DNA of 50,881 bases from Allostellaceae bacterium (GTDB lineage Bacteria > Pseudomonadota > Alphaproteobacteria > ATCC43930 > CGMCC-115725): the NCBI GenBank assembly GCA_025451725.1, contig JANWJX010000069.1:1-50881 (forward strand), read 5' to 3'. A program made the translations under genes and the position numbers. Shown one piece after another: positions 10,935 through 20,081 of the stretch. Position 1 is the first letter of the stretch. Every line of letters starts with the position of its first letter. Under the pieces are notes generated by a model, which saw nothing but the letters and a program-made list of their open reading frames with translations, was not told the DNA's origin and ran no database searches.

Positions 10935-13900
10935 GGGCGGCCGGCATCGCGGCGCTCGGCGCGATCGTTCTGCTGGCAGGCGTTCCGGCGCACGCGGCCA
11001 ACAAGCCGGTTGGCATGAGCGACTTGAATGGCGAAGCGTGCCGCACCGCCCCGCGCACCGACATCGCGCCCGATCCAGGCGCGCCCGCGCCCGTCTATCT
11101 CATCTGCGGCGAAAGCAGCAACCGGCCCAGCGGCGCGGTGTCCGCCATCGTGCTGCCGCTGACCCTGCCGCCGGCCGGACCCGCGCGACATGCCGCCATC
11201 GAGCGCGCCGCCGCCGAGGCCCCGGCCGGACGCGACTCCGCCAGCCGCATGGTGTGTCAGGCGGGCAAATGGACCCGCACCCCAGACGGCGTCGAGCTGT
11301 TGGTGCAATCCTGCGCGATGGTCGACGGCGACTGGCCGCAAGTGCGGATCGTCGCCGCGCTCGGGCGATATTTGGTGCAAGGCGACGGACTGCCGACGCT
11401 GATGCCGGCGCTCGAAGCGGAAATGGCGTCGCTTGCCGGCTACAGCCCGGCGTCCGGTTTTGCGTTCGGCGGCACCGACGCCGCGCGAAGCGATCTTGAG
11501 GGGGCGTTCGGCAATAAACTCAAGATTTCCGGCGGCGCTTCCTTCAATCGCTATGGCGATCTGGTCGAGCAGGCGCGTCTCTACAGCAGCCGGATGAATT
11601 ATCCCGCCGCGGAAAAGGCCTATCGCGAGGCGCTCGACATTCAGGTGCGCGCTTTCGGTCCCGAAACCATCGGTGTCGCGACCACGCTCTTGAATCTTGG
11701 CATCGTGGTCAGCAACCAGGGCCGATTCGAGGAAGCGGCGGGTCTGTTCCGCCGCGCCGATCCGATCATCCAGGCGTCGGACAATCCGATCTACCGCGCG
11801 CGCAATTTCGTCTATCTCGGTTTCGACGCCGCCAATCGAGACAAATTTGCCGACGCGTTGCGATACGCCAAAAGCGCTGCGGCGATGTGGCGCGATCTGA
11901 TCGCGCAAAAAAAATCCGGCATCGAGGAACTGGCCGGCGGCAGCGAAGCCCGTGACGCAATGCGCGGCGAGCTGGCGCACACGCTCAATCTCGCGGCCGC
12001 AATGGCTTGGCGCACCAACGATGTCGCCTACGCAGAGGCCGCGGCCAAGGAAGCGCTCGGCATCATCGGCGAGGAGCACGATCTGCCGCCATGGTGGGGG
12101 CCCGACGTGTTGATGACGCTCGGCGACGTGCTGGCGCGCGAAGGCCGGCTGCGTGAAGCCGAGGAAAGCCTGCGCGGCGCCTTGATCTTCAATCAGCGCC
12201 TGTTTGGCAATTCGGCGCCGACCGCGATGACGGCGCTGGCGATCGGCCGGGTCTACGCGGCCGACAAGCTCTACGACGAGGCGTTGCGCACCTACGAATT
12301 CGCGCTCGACATCATCGCCAAGGACGATGTCACGCGTTCTCTTCTGGTTTACGACCAGATCGCGCCGCTGGTTGCAATCGACAACGCGCTTGGCAAGCAG
12401 TTCCCGAACCGCCGCGCCGAGCTCGACGGCGTGCTCTTCAAGGCGCTGCAATACATGTCGGCGAGCGTCGCCGATCAGACCGTGGCGCGCGCGTCGGCGC
12501 GGCTTGCTGCGCGCGATCCGGCGACCGAAAAACTGGTGCGCGACCTGCAAGAGTCCGAGCGCCGACGCGACAATGCGCGGCTGATGCTGGCCTATGAGAG
12601 CTCGCTGCCGCAGGCGCAGCGCGGCGCCGACAAGGAAAACACGCTGCTTGCCCAGGTGAACCAGGAGACCGCGCGTAACGCGGCGCTCGAGGCGCAAATC
12701 CGCAAGCAGTTCCCCGGCTATTTCCGTCTCGCCAGCCCCGAGCCGGTCGAACTCGCGGCGCTGCAAAAGCGCCTGGCGCCGAACGAGGCGCTTGTCGAGT
12801 TCGAGTTCGGCCGCGACCACGCCGCCGTGATCCTGGTGACGGCGCACGGATTCGTCGCGCGGCCGGTCCAGTCCGACCGCACCCAGATCGCCGCCGCGGT
12901 GCGCGGCATCCGCCGCACGCTCGACATCCGCCAGGGCCGTATCCAGGAATTCGACGCGACGGATGTCTACAAGCTTTACCGCACCCTGTTCGGCCCGATC
13001 GAAAACCAACTCGCCGGCATCGACAGTCTGATCGTGGCGCCCGGTCAGTCGCTCGCCAGCCTGCCGCTGGCGCTGCTGGTGACGCAGCCGCCGGGCGGAG
13101 CGCGCGACTATGCCCGGGCTTCCTGGCTGGTGCGCCGCTTTGCCGGCAGCGTCGTGCCGTCGGTGCGCGCCTTCACGACGTTGCGCGACAAGGCCGCCGT
13201 TACCCATGCCGCGCGGCCGTTCCTTGGCGTTGGCAATCCCGATTTCGCAGGTTCTGCCAAGGGCCGCGGCACCGGCCTCGAAGCGCTGGCCGCGCATTGC
13301 GCCGGTGATGGGCCGATCCCGCCGCAGATGCTGCGTGCGCTGGCGCCGCTGCCCGACACCGCCGGCGAATTGCAGCGCGTGGCGCAGACGCTGGGTGCCG
13401 GGCCGGGCGATCTGCTGACCGGTCGGGGCGCGACCGAAGCCGCGTTCCGCCGGGAGCCGCTCGACCAGTTCCGCGTCCTCTATTTCGCGACCCACGGCCT
13501 GCTGCCAGGCGAGCTCAATTGCCAGACCCAGCCGGCGCTGGCGCTGTCGCCACCGGCGACGCCGGCCGCGACCCGGGCCGAGGACGGGTTGCTCGATGCC
13601 AGCGAAATCGCCGGGCTGCGGCTCAACGCCGATCTCGTCGTGCTGTCGGCCTGCAATACCGCCGAGGGCGGCACGAAGCTCGGCGGCGAGGCGCTGTCGG
13701 GCGTGGCGCAGGCCTTCTTCTTCGCCGGCGCCCGTACGCTGGTGGCGAGCCACTGGCAGGTGCCGTCGGCCGCGACCGCCTCGCTCATGGTCGGCATGTT
13801 CCAGCGCCTTGGCGGCAGCGGCGGTACCGCCCAGGCCTTGCGCCAATCGCAACTGGCGCTCATAAGTCAACCGGGGACCGCCAATCCGTTCTATTGGGCC

Positions 13901-13990
13901 GCGTTTACCGTGCTGGGCGACGGCGATCGCGGCATGGCCGGTGCGGCGCCGACGCGGCAGTCCTCGCTGACGACGAGGGAGATGCACTGA
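10928..13990 (+). CDS. Exported TPR-CHAT domain protein (caspase-like peptidase)
   Basis: The 1020-residue protein starts with a clear signal peptide (GIAALGAIVLLAGVPAHA, likely cut after AHA), so it should act in the periplasm or outside. Residues about 190-520 hold helical TPR-like repeats, for example YPAAEKAYREALDIQ and GRFEEAAGLFRRA. Residues about 610-1000 form a CHAT domain with the caspase-type dyad intact: His856 in FATHGLLPG and Cys909 in VVLSACNTAEGG, followed by the FFFAGARTLVASHW signature. CHAT proteins are separase/caspase-clan peptidases, and known substrates vary. The ATG lies inside the last codons of the adhesin (ATGGTAA overlap), which implies translational coupling and a possible role in adhesin processing. 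The substrate is not visible from sequence. An unusual point is that most characterised CHAT proteases are cytoplasmic. Confidence 0.92.
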   Translation: MVRAAGIAALGAIVLLAGVPAHAANKPVGMSDLNGEACRTAPRTDIAPDPGAPAPVYLICGESSNRPSGAVSAIVLPLTLPPAGPARHAAIERAAAEAPAGRDSASRMVCQAGKWTRTPDGVELLVQSCAMVDGDWPQVRIVAALGRYLVQGDGLPTLMPALEAEMASLAGYSPASGFAFGGTDAARSDLEGAFGNKLKISGGASFNRYGDLVEQARLYSSRMNYPAAEKAYREALDIQVRAFGPETIGVATTLLNLGIVVSNQGRFEEAAGLFRRADPIIQASDNPIYRARNFVYLGFDAANRDKFADALRYAKSAAAMWRDLIAQKKSGIEELAGGSEARDAMRGELAHTLNLAAAMAWRTNDVAYAEAAAKEALGIIGEEHDLPPWWGPDVLMTLGDVLAREGRLREAEESLRGALIFNQRLFGNSAPTAMTALAIGRVYAADKLYDEALRTYEFALDIIAKDDVTRSLLVYDQIAPLVAIDNALGKQFPNRRAELDGVLFKALQYMSASVADQTVARASARLAARDPATEKLVRDLQESERRRDNARLMLAYESSLPQAQRGADKENTLLAQVNQETARNAALEAQIRKQFPGYFRLASPEPVELAALQKRLAPNEALVEFEFGRDHAAVILVTAHGFVARPVQSDRTQIAAAVRGIRRTLDIRQGRIQEFDATDVYKLYRTLFGPIENQLAGIDSLIVAPGQSLASLPLALLVTQPPGGARDYARASWLVRRFAGSVVPSVRAFTTLRDKAAVTHAARPFLGVGNPDFAGSAKGRGTGLEALAAHCAGDGPIPPQMLRALAPLPDTAGELQRVAQTLGAGPGDLLTGRGATEAAFRREPLDQFRVLYFATHGLLPGELNCQTQPALALSPPATPAATRAEDGLLDASEIAGLRLNADLVVLSACNTAEGGTKLGGEALSGVAQAFFFAGARTLVASHWQVPSAATASLMVGMFQRLGGSGGTAQALRQSQLALISQPGTANPFYWAAFTVLGDGDRGMAGAAPTRQSSLTTREMH

Positions 13991-14703
13991 TGCTCGCTCG
14001 ACTTCTCACGATGGCGGCGGTTACCCTGTTGGCCGTGACGATGGGCGCCGCGGCTGCGCGCGCCGCCAACCTCGTCGTGGTCGAGGCGCGCGGCATCGAT
14101 TTGAAGCCTGGCGCCGAGATCGACGGCAGCAAGCCGTTGGCGCTCAAGGACGGGCAGGTTGTGACCCTGATCTCGCCGAGCGGGGAAATCATCAAGTTGC
14201 ATGGTCCGTCGAACGCCGCGCCAGCGCCGAGCCAGGGCGGCTCGACGGTGGACGTGAAGGGCGCGCTGCGGACTCTGGTGACGCAGGAACTGGCCGACAA
14301 TTCCGAACTTGGCGTGGTGCGCGGCGCCGCCGACGATCCGGTGCCGCCCCAGCCATGGCTGGTCGACGTCACGCGCGACGGCACGCGCTGCCTGCCCGCT
14401 AACTACCCGGTCGTTTTCTGGCGGCCTGGCGGTGGCGGGGCGTCAGCCGTGACCATCGCGCCCTACGACAGGAGCTGGCTGGTGCGCACCGAATGGCAGG
14501 CGGGGACCGATCGCCTGCCGCTCGGCGCCGCCGTGCCGCTGCGCAATCGCCAGACCTATGTGATCAGGGTCGGCAACAAGGAAACCGCGGTGACGTTGGT
14601 GACGATGCCCGCCGCCGTGAGCAACGACGCGATGCGTGCCGCCTGGATGATCCAGGTCGGCTGCGTGCCCCAAGTAAAGTCGCTGCTGCAAGCCGCCCGC
14701 TAG
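13990..14703 (+). CDS. Small exported FecR-like protein of unknown function
   Basis: This 237-residue protein was started at the ATG whose A is shared with the preceding TGA (TGATG junction). A longer in-frame opening exists upstream but lies wholly inside the CHAT gene. An N-terminal signal peptide (LLTMAAVTLLAVTMGAAAARA) predicts export. Residues about 25-75 read like a FecR-type beta domain, with LKDGQVVTLISPSGEIIKLHGP resembling the G-x-V-x-L...GP pattern of that fold. The rest, with two Cys (RCLPANYPVVFW and QVGCVPQ), I do not recognise. FecR-like exported proteins are often encoded beside CHASE2 cyclases, which fits its position immediately upstream of one. It may be a ligand-binding or scaffolding partner of the CHASE2 sensor, but that is inference. 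Confidence 0.8.
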   Translation: MLARLLTMAAVTLLAVTMGAAAARAANLVVVEARGIDLKPGAEIDGSKPLALKDGQVVTLISPSGEIIKLHGPSNAAPAPSQGGSTVDVKGALRTLVTQELADNSELGVVRGAADDPVPPQPWLVDVTRDGTRCLPANYPVVFWRPGGGGASAVTIAPYDRSWLVRTEWQAGTDRLPLGAAVPLRNRQTYVIRVGNKETAVTLVTMPAAVSNDAMRAAWMIQVGCVPQVKSLLQAAR

Positions 14704-14710
14704 TCGCGGA

Positions 14711-16723
14711 ATGAAGTTCAAATGGCGGGCTCTCGTCGTCTTTGCCGCCGTTACGTTGATCGTGACCGCCGCCGCGATGGTGGCGGCGCACAAGATCGCG
14801 GTTCTAACTCAGCTCGAACGTATCGTCGCCGACATCCGCATCGCGACCATGTTGCCGCCGGAGCCGCAGGACCCCAACGTGGTGATCGTCGCGATCAACG
14901 AGGATACGCTTAAGCAGTTTCCGTACCGCTCGCCGGTCGATCGCGGCTTCCTCGCGAAACTCCTCGCCAGCCTCGATGCCAAGAAGCCGCGCGCCATCGG
15001 CCTCGACGTGCTGTTCGACCAGGCGACCGAGCCGGACAAGGACAAGGCGCTGAAAGACACGATGGCTGCGCTCAAGACGCCGCTTCACGTCTCCTACAGC
15101 GACAACCGGCAATTTGTCGACTCGGCGCAACTCAAATATCTCAACGATTTCCTGCCGCCGCGCCTGCGTGCGCGCGCGGAATTCGCGGTCGACCCGGTGG
15201 ATGGCACGGTGCGCTGGATTTTCCCGGGCGCCGAAGGGACGGACGGAAAATATATCCCCGGCCTGGCACGCGCGGTGGCGGCAAGCGCCGGGATCAAGAC
15301 GCCGGCGGTGCAGGAAGAAATCGTCTGGCATGGCCGTCCCGACAGCAAGACGAGTCCGTTCAAGATTTATCCGGCCCATGTCGCACCGCTCTTGCCGGCA
15401 TCCTGGTTCGCCGGGAAGGTGGTCATGATCGGCGAAATCGTCAGCCTGACCGACCGCCACCGCACGCCGTTCCATGTGGTTTATCCGGGTCTGCGCGGCC
15501 AATTGCCGGGCGTCGAGATACATGCGGACGCGGTCGCGCAGTTGCTGGCCGGGCACCACTCACAGCGGCTCGATCTCACAGGCGAGATTCTGCTCGTGCT
15601 GTTCATGGCCGCGCTTGGCGCCGGGTTCGGCTTGCTGCACCGCCATTTCGGTTTTTATCTTGCGGTCGGCGCCGTGATTCTCGTCGTGCTCTGGGTGGCG
15701 GGTTTCGCGGCGACCTATTTCACCGGCGTGATGGTGCCGCTTCTGGAGCCAAGCGTCGCGTTCCTGCTGTCGTTGTGGGGCACCGACGCCATCACCGGCC
15801 GGCAGGCGCGGCGCCAGCGCGAATTCATCCAGTCGGCGTTCGCGCGCTATCTCAATCCGCAACTGGTGAAGCGGCTCGCCGACGACCCAGGCATGCTGAA
15901 GCTCGGCGGCGAGATGCGCGACCTGACGCTGATGTTCAGCGACATCCGCAGCTTTACCACGATCTCCGAGCGCTTCAACGCCCAGGAGTTGACGCATTTC
16001 GTCAACCGCTTCATGACGCCGATGAGCGACGCGATCCTCGCGGCCGGCGGCACCATCGACAAATACATGGGCGACGCGATCATGGCGTTCTGGAACGCGC
16101 CGGTGGACGACCCCGCCCATGCCGAGCATGCCTGCCGCGCCGCGCTGGCGATGCGCTCGGAGTTGGTGCGGTTCAACGCCGGCCTCAAGGCCGAGGCCGA
16201 AGCGGCGCATCATCCCTACACCGCGGTACGTATCGGCATCGGCATCAACACCGGCGAATGTTGTGTCGGCAACATGGGCACGCCGCAGCGCCTCAACTAT
16301 TCCGTGCTCGGCGACGAAGTGAATGTCTGCTCGCGGCTTGAAGGTCAGTCCAAGACCTACGGCGTCGATATCGTCGTCAACGAGCCGACGGCGAACGAAT
16401 GTCCCGGCTTCGCCTATCTTGAGCTCGACCTGATCCTGGTGAAGGGCAAGACCAAGCCCGTGCGCATTTTCACGCTGGTCGGCGACGAGGCGGTCGCGAC
16501 CAATCCGGCGTTCGTCGCGCTCAAGATCTCGCACGATGCTTTGCTTGCGGCCTATCGCGCGCAGCAATGGGCGGAGGCGCGGCGTCATCTTCATGCCTGC
16601 CGCGCCGAGGCGCCCGAACTCGTGATGCCGTTTTACGCGCTCTACGAACATCGCATCCGCGAGTTCGAAGCAGCGCCGCCGCCGCCCGACTGGGATGGCG
16701 TCTACACCGCGACGGTTAAATGA
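14711..16723 (+). CDS. CHASE2-domain class III adenylate cyclase
   Basis: The 670-residue membrane protein would make cAMP. TM1 lies at about residues 6-28. An extracytoplasmic CHASE2 sensor domain follows to about 285 (VVIVAINEDTLKQFPYRSPVDR and AIGLDVLFD are typical). Three TM helices lie at about 290-365, then a cytoplasmic cyclase domain at about 395-600. Catalytic residues are all present: metal-binding Asp411 (MFSDIRSFT) and Asp455 (DKYMGDAIMAFW), adenine-selecting Lys451 and Asp535 (LGDEVNV), and Asn538/Arg542 for the transition state. This pattern indicates ATP rather than GTP as substrate. It starts 7 bases after the FecR-like gene as the last member of the adhesin operon. Its stop overlaps the convergent glycosyltransferase gene by 8 bases. 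The CHASE2 ligand is unknown. Confidence 0.94.
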   Translation: MKFKWRALVVFAAVTLIVTAAAMVAAHKIAVLTQLERIVADIRIATMLPPEPQDPNVVIVAINEDTLKQFPYRSPVDRGFLAKLLASLDAKKPRAIGLDVLFDQATEPDKDKALKDTMAALKTPLHVSYSDNRQFVDSAQLKYLNDFLPPRLRARAEFAVDPVDGTVRWIFPGAEGTDGKYIPGLARAVAASAGIKTPAVQEEIVWHGRPDSKTSPFKIYPAHVAPLLPASWFAGKVVMIGEIVSLTDRHRTPFHVVYPGLRGQLPGVEIHADAVAQLLAGHHSQRLDLTGEILLVLFMAALGAGFGLLHRHFGFYLAVGAVILVVLWVAGFAATYFTGVMVPLLEPSVAFLLSLWGTDAITGRQARRQREFIQSAFARYLNPQLVKRLADDPGMLKLGGEMRDLTLMFSDIRSFTTISERFNAQELTHFVNRFMTPMSDAILAAGGTIDKYMGDAIMAFWNAPVDDPAHAEHACRAALAMRSELVRFNAGLKAEAEAAHHPYTAVRIGIGINTGECCVGNMGTPQRLNYSVLGDEVNVCSRLEGQSKTYGVDIVVNEPTANECPGFAYLELDLILVKGKTKPVRIFTLVGDEAVATNPAFVALKISHDALLAAYRAQQWAEARRHLHACRAEAPELVMPFYALYEHRIREFEAAPPPPDWDGVYTATVK

Positions 16724-17786
16724 GGGCGGCGAACGCCTCGTCGTAGGAAGCGGCGATCCGTTCCGGCGCGAAACGGCTGAGATTCGGCGCCGGCGGACGC
16801 GGTTGCTGCGCCCAATAAAGCGCGTCGCCGAGCTCCAGCGGCGTCAGCGGCGCGTCGAACAGCTTGATCCATGCGTCGCCGACGTGAGTCCGCAATTCCT
16901 TGAGCGCGCCGCGATCCGGCACCAGGATCGGCCGGCCGTAGGTCAGGCTCATGAACGCGGTGCCGGAATTGAGAATTTCGAGATAGGGCGCCACCACCAG
17001 CGTTGCCGCGCTGAACAGGGTCGCGATCTCCGGCTCCTTGATGGTACGCAGCATCAACGTGACGCGGCCATCGCCGGCGACCCGCTTCATCGCGTCGGCG
17101 ATGCCGGCATCGAGCGGCATGCCCGCGATCAACAGCCGGGTATCGTTGCCCGGCATGTCGTTGAAGGCGCGGATCAGCTTGAGCAGGTTCTTGTATCGCC
17201 GCACCACGCCGAAAGCGAGGATCAGCTTGCAGTCGGGCGGCAGGCCGAGCCGTGCCAGCGCCGCCTCGCGCGACATCCGCTCGCCGATGATCTCGCCGTA
17301 ATGCGGATGCGGAATCACGGTGTTTTGGATGGCGCCGAGACGCGGATAGCGCGCCATCGTGACCTCGCGACCGGCCTCGCTCAAATGCACGGCGAGATCG
17401 ACCAGCCGGGTGTAAAAATCCATGAATCGCGCCTCGAGACGCGGGTGATAACTCTCATGGTCGGCGAGATTGTGCACCGTCCAGACCAAGCGCCGGCCCA
17501 GAAACCGCGCGGCGCGCAGCGACGTTGCCGACAGGGCATAGCGCGCCAGCGTCACGACCTTGGAGCGGTTGCGGAACACGACGTTGGGGAAGCTGACATG
17601 CAGAATGGCCTCGCTGCCGATCAGCGCGCGCCAATAGTTAAAGCGCCGGACGCGCCAGCCGAAACCCTGCTCCATGTCGTCATAGACCATGCCCGGCATC
17701 GGGTTGAGCCGCAGGTCGCGCGGCCAGGCGAGGATGCGCTTGGCGGCGCGGGGCGCGTCAATTGGTGACGCAGGCAGCGATGTCAC
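16716..17786 (-). CDS. Glycosyltransferase, GT-B fold, exopolysaccharide locus
   Basis: The 356-residue protein has a GT-B layout. The N-terminal half holds RILAWPRDLRLNP and RRLVWTVHNLADHESYHP, the latter resembling beta-mannosyltransferases of the GumI type. The C-terminal nucleotide-sugar half holds LILAFGVVRRYKNLLKLIRAF, LNSGTAFMSLTYGRPILVPD and GALKELR. The GTG start at 17786 was chosen because AAGGAG stands 7 bases upstream (17794-17799) and because the conserved RILAWP segment lies just inside. The reading frame stays open to a TTG further upstream, but that part lies inside the lyase gene. It overlaps the lyase gene by 29 bases, so it is probably translated from the same mRNA. It likely adds one sugar to the lipid-linked EPS repeat unit on the cytoplasmic side. 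The donor and acceptor sugars cannot be told from sequence. Confidence 0.87.
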   Translation of the reverse strand: MTSLPASPIDAPRAAKRILAWPRDLRLNPMPGMVYDDMEQGFGWRVRRFNYWRALIGSEAILHVSFPNVVFRNRSKVVTLARYALSATSLRAARFLGRRLVWTVHNLADHESYHPRLEARFMDFYTRLVDLAVHLSEAGREVTMARYPRLGAIQNTVIPHPHYGEIIGERMSREAALARLGLPPDCKLILAFGVVRRYKNLLKLIRAFNDMPGNDTRLLIAGMPLDAGIADAMKRVAGDGRVTLMLRTIKEPEIATLFSAATLVVAPYLEILNSGTAFMSLTYGRPILVPDRGALKELRTHVGDAWIKLFDAPLTPLELGDALYWAQQPRPPAPNLSRFAPERIAASYDEAFAALI

Positions 17787-20070
17787 GATCGGACTCCTTG
17801 GTGTCGGATAGGCTGACGGCAATAGGTCGGCCGTTGCCGCGGCGCAGCTCCACGGTCTCGCCGCTTCCGGCGCGAACGAGGTGGACCGCAGGCGGTGCCG
17901 CACCGCGCGCGCCAACGGCGATGGCGACAATCGTCTCGCCGTCGCGGCCGGGATGGAGGTTTTCGATTTCAATGCGCCAAGTGCCGGTGATGCGCGCGAT
18001 CCGCGCGGCGAAGTCCGGCTGCTTCGTTAGCCAATCGGCGGTATTGCCGCGAGCCTCGACATTGGTGCCGTCGACATAGTTCTCATAGCCGGGACCTCCT
18101 ACCAGACGGATGACGGCGTCGGCCGGCGACAAGATCTGGATCACCGCCTGGCTCTGGCCGCGCACGACGGTGACACGGTTGCCGCGTCCTTCGAGGACAC
18201 CGGCGGTTTCGCTGCCTTCTATGACGCGCAGGCCGGCGGCGACGGGCTTGTCGCGGGTGTGAAAGAACATACGCGCGCTGGCGACGTCGCGCAGGCGATA
18301 GCGGTCGCGGACAATGAAAAAATCCGGTTTGACGTCGATCACGCTGCGCCGGAACGACAGGACGTGGTTCGGGTCGTAGGCGGCGGTGGCGTCGCCGGTC
18401 GCTTGCGCGATCGCGCCGGTGTCGGAGAAGTCATCAATCCGGCCGAGATAGGCGGCATATTCCGGGTACCAGATGATGCGGTTGGCGACCGGATAGGCCT
18501 CGGCCGACAAAGTCGCGAGGCGCGACCGCGTCGCGTCGGACTGGCTCTTGACCAGCCGCTCGGCGCCGACATCGCCGAACTGGCGGCCGTCGTCATAGAC
18601 CATGGTCGGCGGCGGCAGCTCGGCGCCGTCGAGATCGGGCGATTTGCTGCCGACAGGCGAAAACACTTCGGTGTTGCGTGCAAGCGATAGCGCGCTCCAC
18701 AGAAGGTGATAGCGGGTCGGCCGGCTCAGATAGTTCGCGCCCTCGACGATGAGATCGTCGTTGCCGCGCCATAGCGTGAAATGCCCGGCGTCGGTTTCGG
18801 CGTGCTCGGTCATCGGCCCGAGATAGAACCAGGCGTCGATGTCCTCGGCGCCGGCCTTGCCGGTGTTCCAGCCCGAGCGGAAATCGACCATGCCTTCACG
18901 GGCCAAGTAACGCACCGGCGGGATGTCAGCGCGCGCTGGCGGCACGGGCGTCAGTTTGTCGTCGTGGAAAATCAGGTCGAGCCAGCGCGGATTGTCCCAG
19001 CGCTTGCCGAACCCCTGTTTTTCCAGGAGGAACTGGCCGAGCCATTGCGCGAACCCGTCATGGAGATAATCGGCGATCATCAGCGGGCCGAGCGCAGACG
19101 GGTTTTGCAGCCGGATAACCATGCCGCGCTGATCCGAGGCTTGGTCGCCGGGGCCGGCGATGAAATCGTCGCCGTCCTGCGACAGGCGGCGCAGCAGGAA
19201 ATCTGCATGATGCATGACGAACTGGTTGCGGCGCACCACGTCCTGGCCGGTCGCCATGCTCCACAGGATCGACGGCACGATCAGGAACGTGTCCTGATAG
19301 GAATAGGTCTTGTAGCCGCCGTCACCATGCAGCTCGTTGCCGATGTCGGTGAAATTCTGGAGCGCGTTCTGCGCCTTTTGCAGCCGGTCGCTTGCGCCGG
19401 GCTCGCCCGCGACGGCGAGCACGCCCATGAGATAGCCGTGGAGACCGAGGAAATGCGCCTCGTGCCATTGGAATTTCTTGTTGAGTGATGCCTCGCGCTT
19501 TGCGTTCGCCGCTTCGATCTTGGCGATCAGCCGCGCCTTCAGCTCCGGCGTCAGCGCGAAATAGCACCAGTCGAACACCAGCGCCTCGGCGTCACCGTAG
19601 ACATAGTCGGGCGGGCCGAAGATATTCCAGTCGAAGCCGCCAGGCGGCCCGCTCGACAGATTCTTTTTCGGCTTCCATCCGGCGGATGCGACGGTACGCG
19701 CGGCGAGCCGGCACGCGGCTTCGTCTTCGATGGCGAGACCGCGCAACGCTTCGCTCACCGGGTCGAGCCCGACGTCGAATTTGTATTCTTTCACCACGGA
19801 GGCATAGGCCGGATCGGTCCAATGCGCCCGGAAGCGCGCCAGATGGGCCGGATCGAAGAACAATCGCGGATGGTCGCGCCGGATCGTCGGTGCGCTCCAG
19901 GGACGCGGCGGCGCCGCGGTCAGCGGCTGGAAACGCTGGCTCGCGGGCGGCGGCGGTTGACACATTTCCGATGTCGCCGCGCCGAGCGGGCCGGCGGCAA
20001 GCGACATCGCCGCCGCGGCGAGCATCGTCGCGAGCGGGCGGGACCGTGGCCGGAGGTGGGCGATCCCCAT
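17758..20070 (-). CDS. Secreted heparinase II/III-like polysaccharide lyase family protein
   Basis: The product is 770 residues from the ATG at 20070, which lies 11 bases after the previous stop and opens with a signal peptide (ATMLAAAAMSLAAGPLGAA). An in-frame start at 20157 would lie inside the upstream gene. The middle is an alpha-toroid-like region (HPRLFFDPAHLARFRAHW and FQWHEAHFLGLHGYLMG). The C-terminal half resembles the heparinase II/III beta-sandwich, with HAETDAGHFTLWRGNDDLIV and VVRGQSQAVIQILSP. Such proteins cleave uronate-containing polysaccharides by beta-elimination. Inside an EPS operon it probably trims or clears polymer in the periplasm, or sets its length. Catalytic residues were not mapped with certainty, so lyase activity is a family inference. 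Confidence 0.82.
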   Translation of the reverse strand: MGIAHLRPRSRPLATMLAAAAMSLAAGPLGAATSEMCQPPPPASQRFQPLTAAPPRPWSAPTIRRDHPRLFFDPAHLARFRAHWTDPAYASVVKEYKFDVGLDPVSEALRGLAIEDEAACRLAARTVASAGWKPKKNLSSGPPGGFDWNIFGPPDYVYGDAEALVFDWCYFALTPELKARLIAKIEAANAKREASLNKKFQWHEAHFLGLHGYLMGVLAVAGEPGASDRLQKAQNALQNFTDIGNELHGDGGYKTYSYQDTFLIVPSILWSMATGQDVVRRNQFVMHHADFLLRRLSQDGDDFIAGPGDQASDQRGMVIRLQNPSALGPLMIADYLHDGFAQWLGQFLLEKQGFGKRWDNPRWLDLIFHDDKLTPVPPARADIPPVRYLAREGMVDFRSGWNTGKAGAEDIDAWFYLGPMTEHAETDAGHFTLWRGNDDLIVEGANYLSRPTRYHLLWSALSLARNTEVFSPVGSKSPDLDGAELPPPTMVYDDGRQFGDVGAERLVKSQSDATRSRLATLSAEAYPVANRIIWYPEYAAYLGRIDDFSDTGAIAQATGDATAAYDPNHVLSFRRSVIDVKPDFFIVRDRYRLRDVASARMFFHTRDKPVAAGLRVIEGSETAGVLEGRGNRVTVVRGQSQAVIQILSPADAVIRLVGGPGYENYVDGTNVEARGNTADWLTKQPDFAARIARITGTWRIEIENLHPGRDGETIVAIAVGARGAAPPAVHLVRAGSGETVELRRGNGRPIAVSLSDTKESDRDIAACVTN
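17794..17799 (-). promoter_or_regulatory. Shine-Dalgarno AAGGAG deciding the GTG start of the glycosyltransferase
   Basis: On the minus strand AAGGAG precedes the GTG at 17786 with a 7-base spacer. It lies inside the last codons of the upstream lyase gene, giving the downstream gene its own ribosome entry within the operon. Confidence 0.7.
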
Positions 20071-20081
20071 CGTTCCGGCTC

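Noticed and set aside
10901-13987. 1028-residue minus-strand frame opposite the CHAT gene
   Set aside because: The + strand frame has a signal peptide, TPR repeats and a complete CHAT site. The antisense product is low-complexity Arg/Gly/Ala without motifs.
13519-13989. N-terminal extension of the FecR-like gene inside the CHAT gene
   Set aside because: The extension is Arg/Gly-rich shadow sequence. The internal ATG at 13990 starts a clean signal peptide and shares a base with the CHAT stop.
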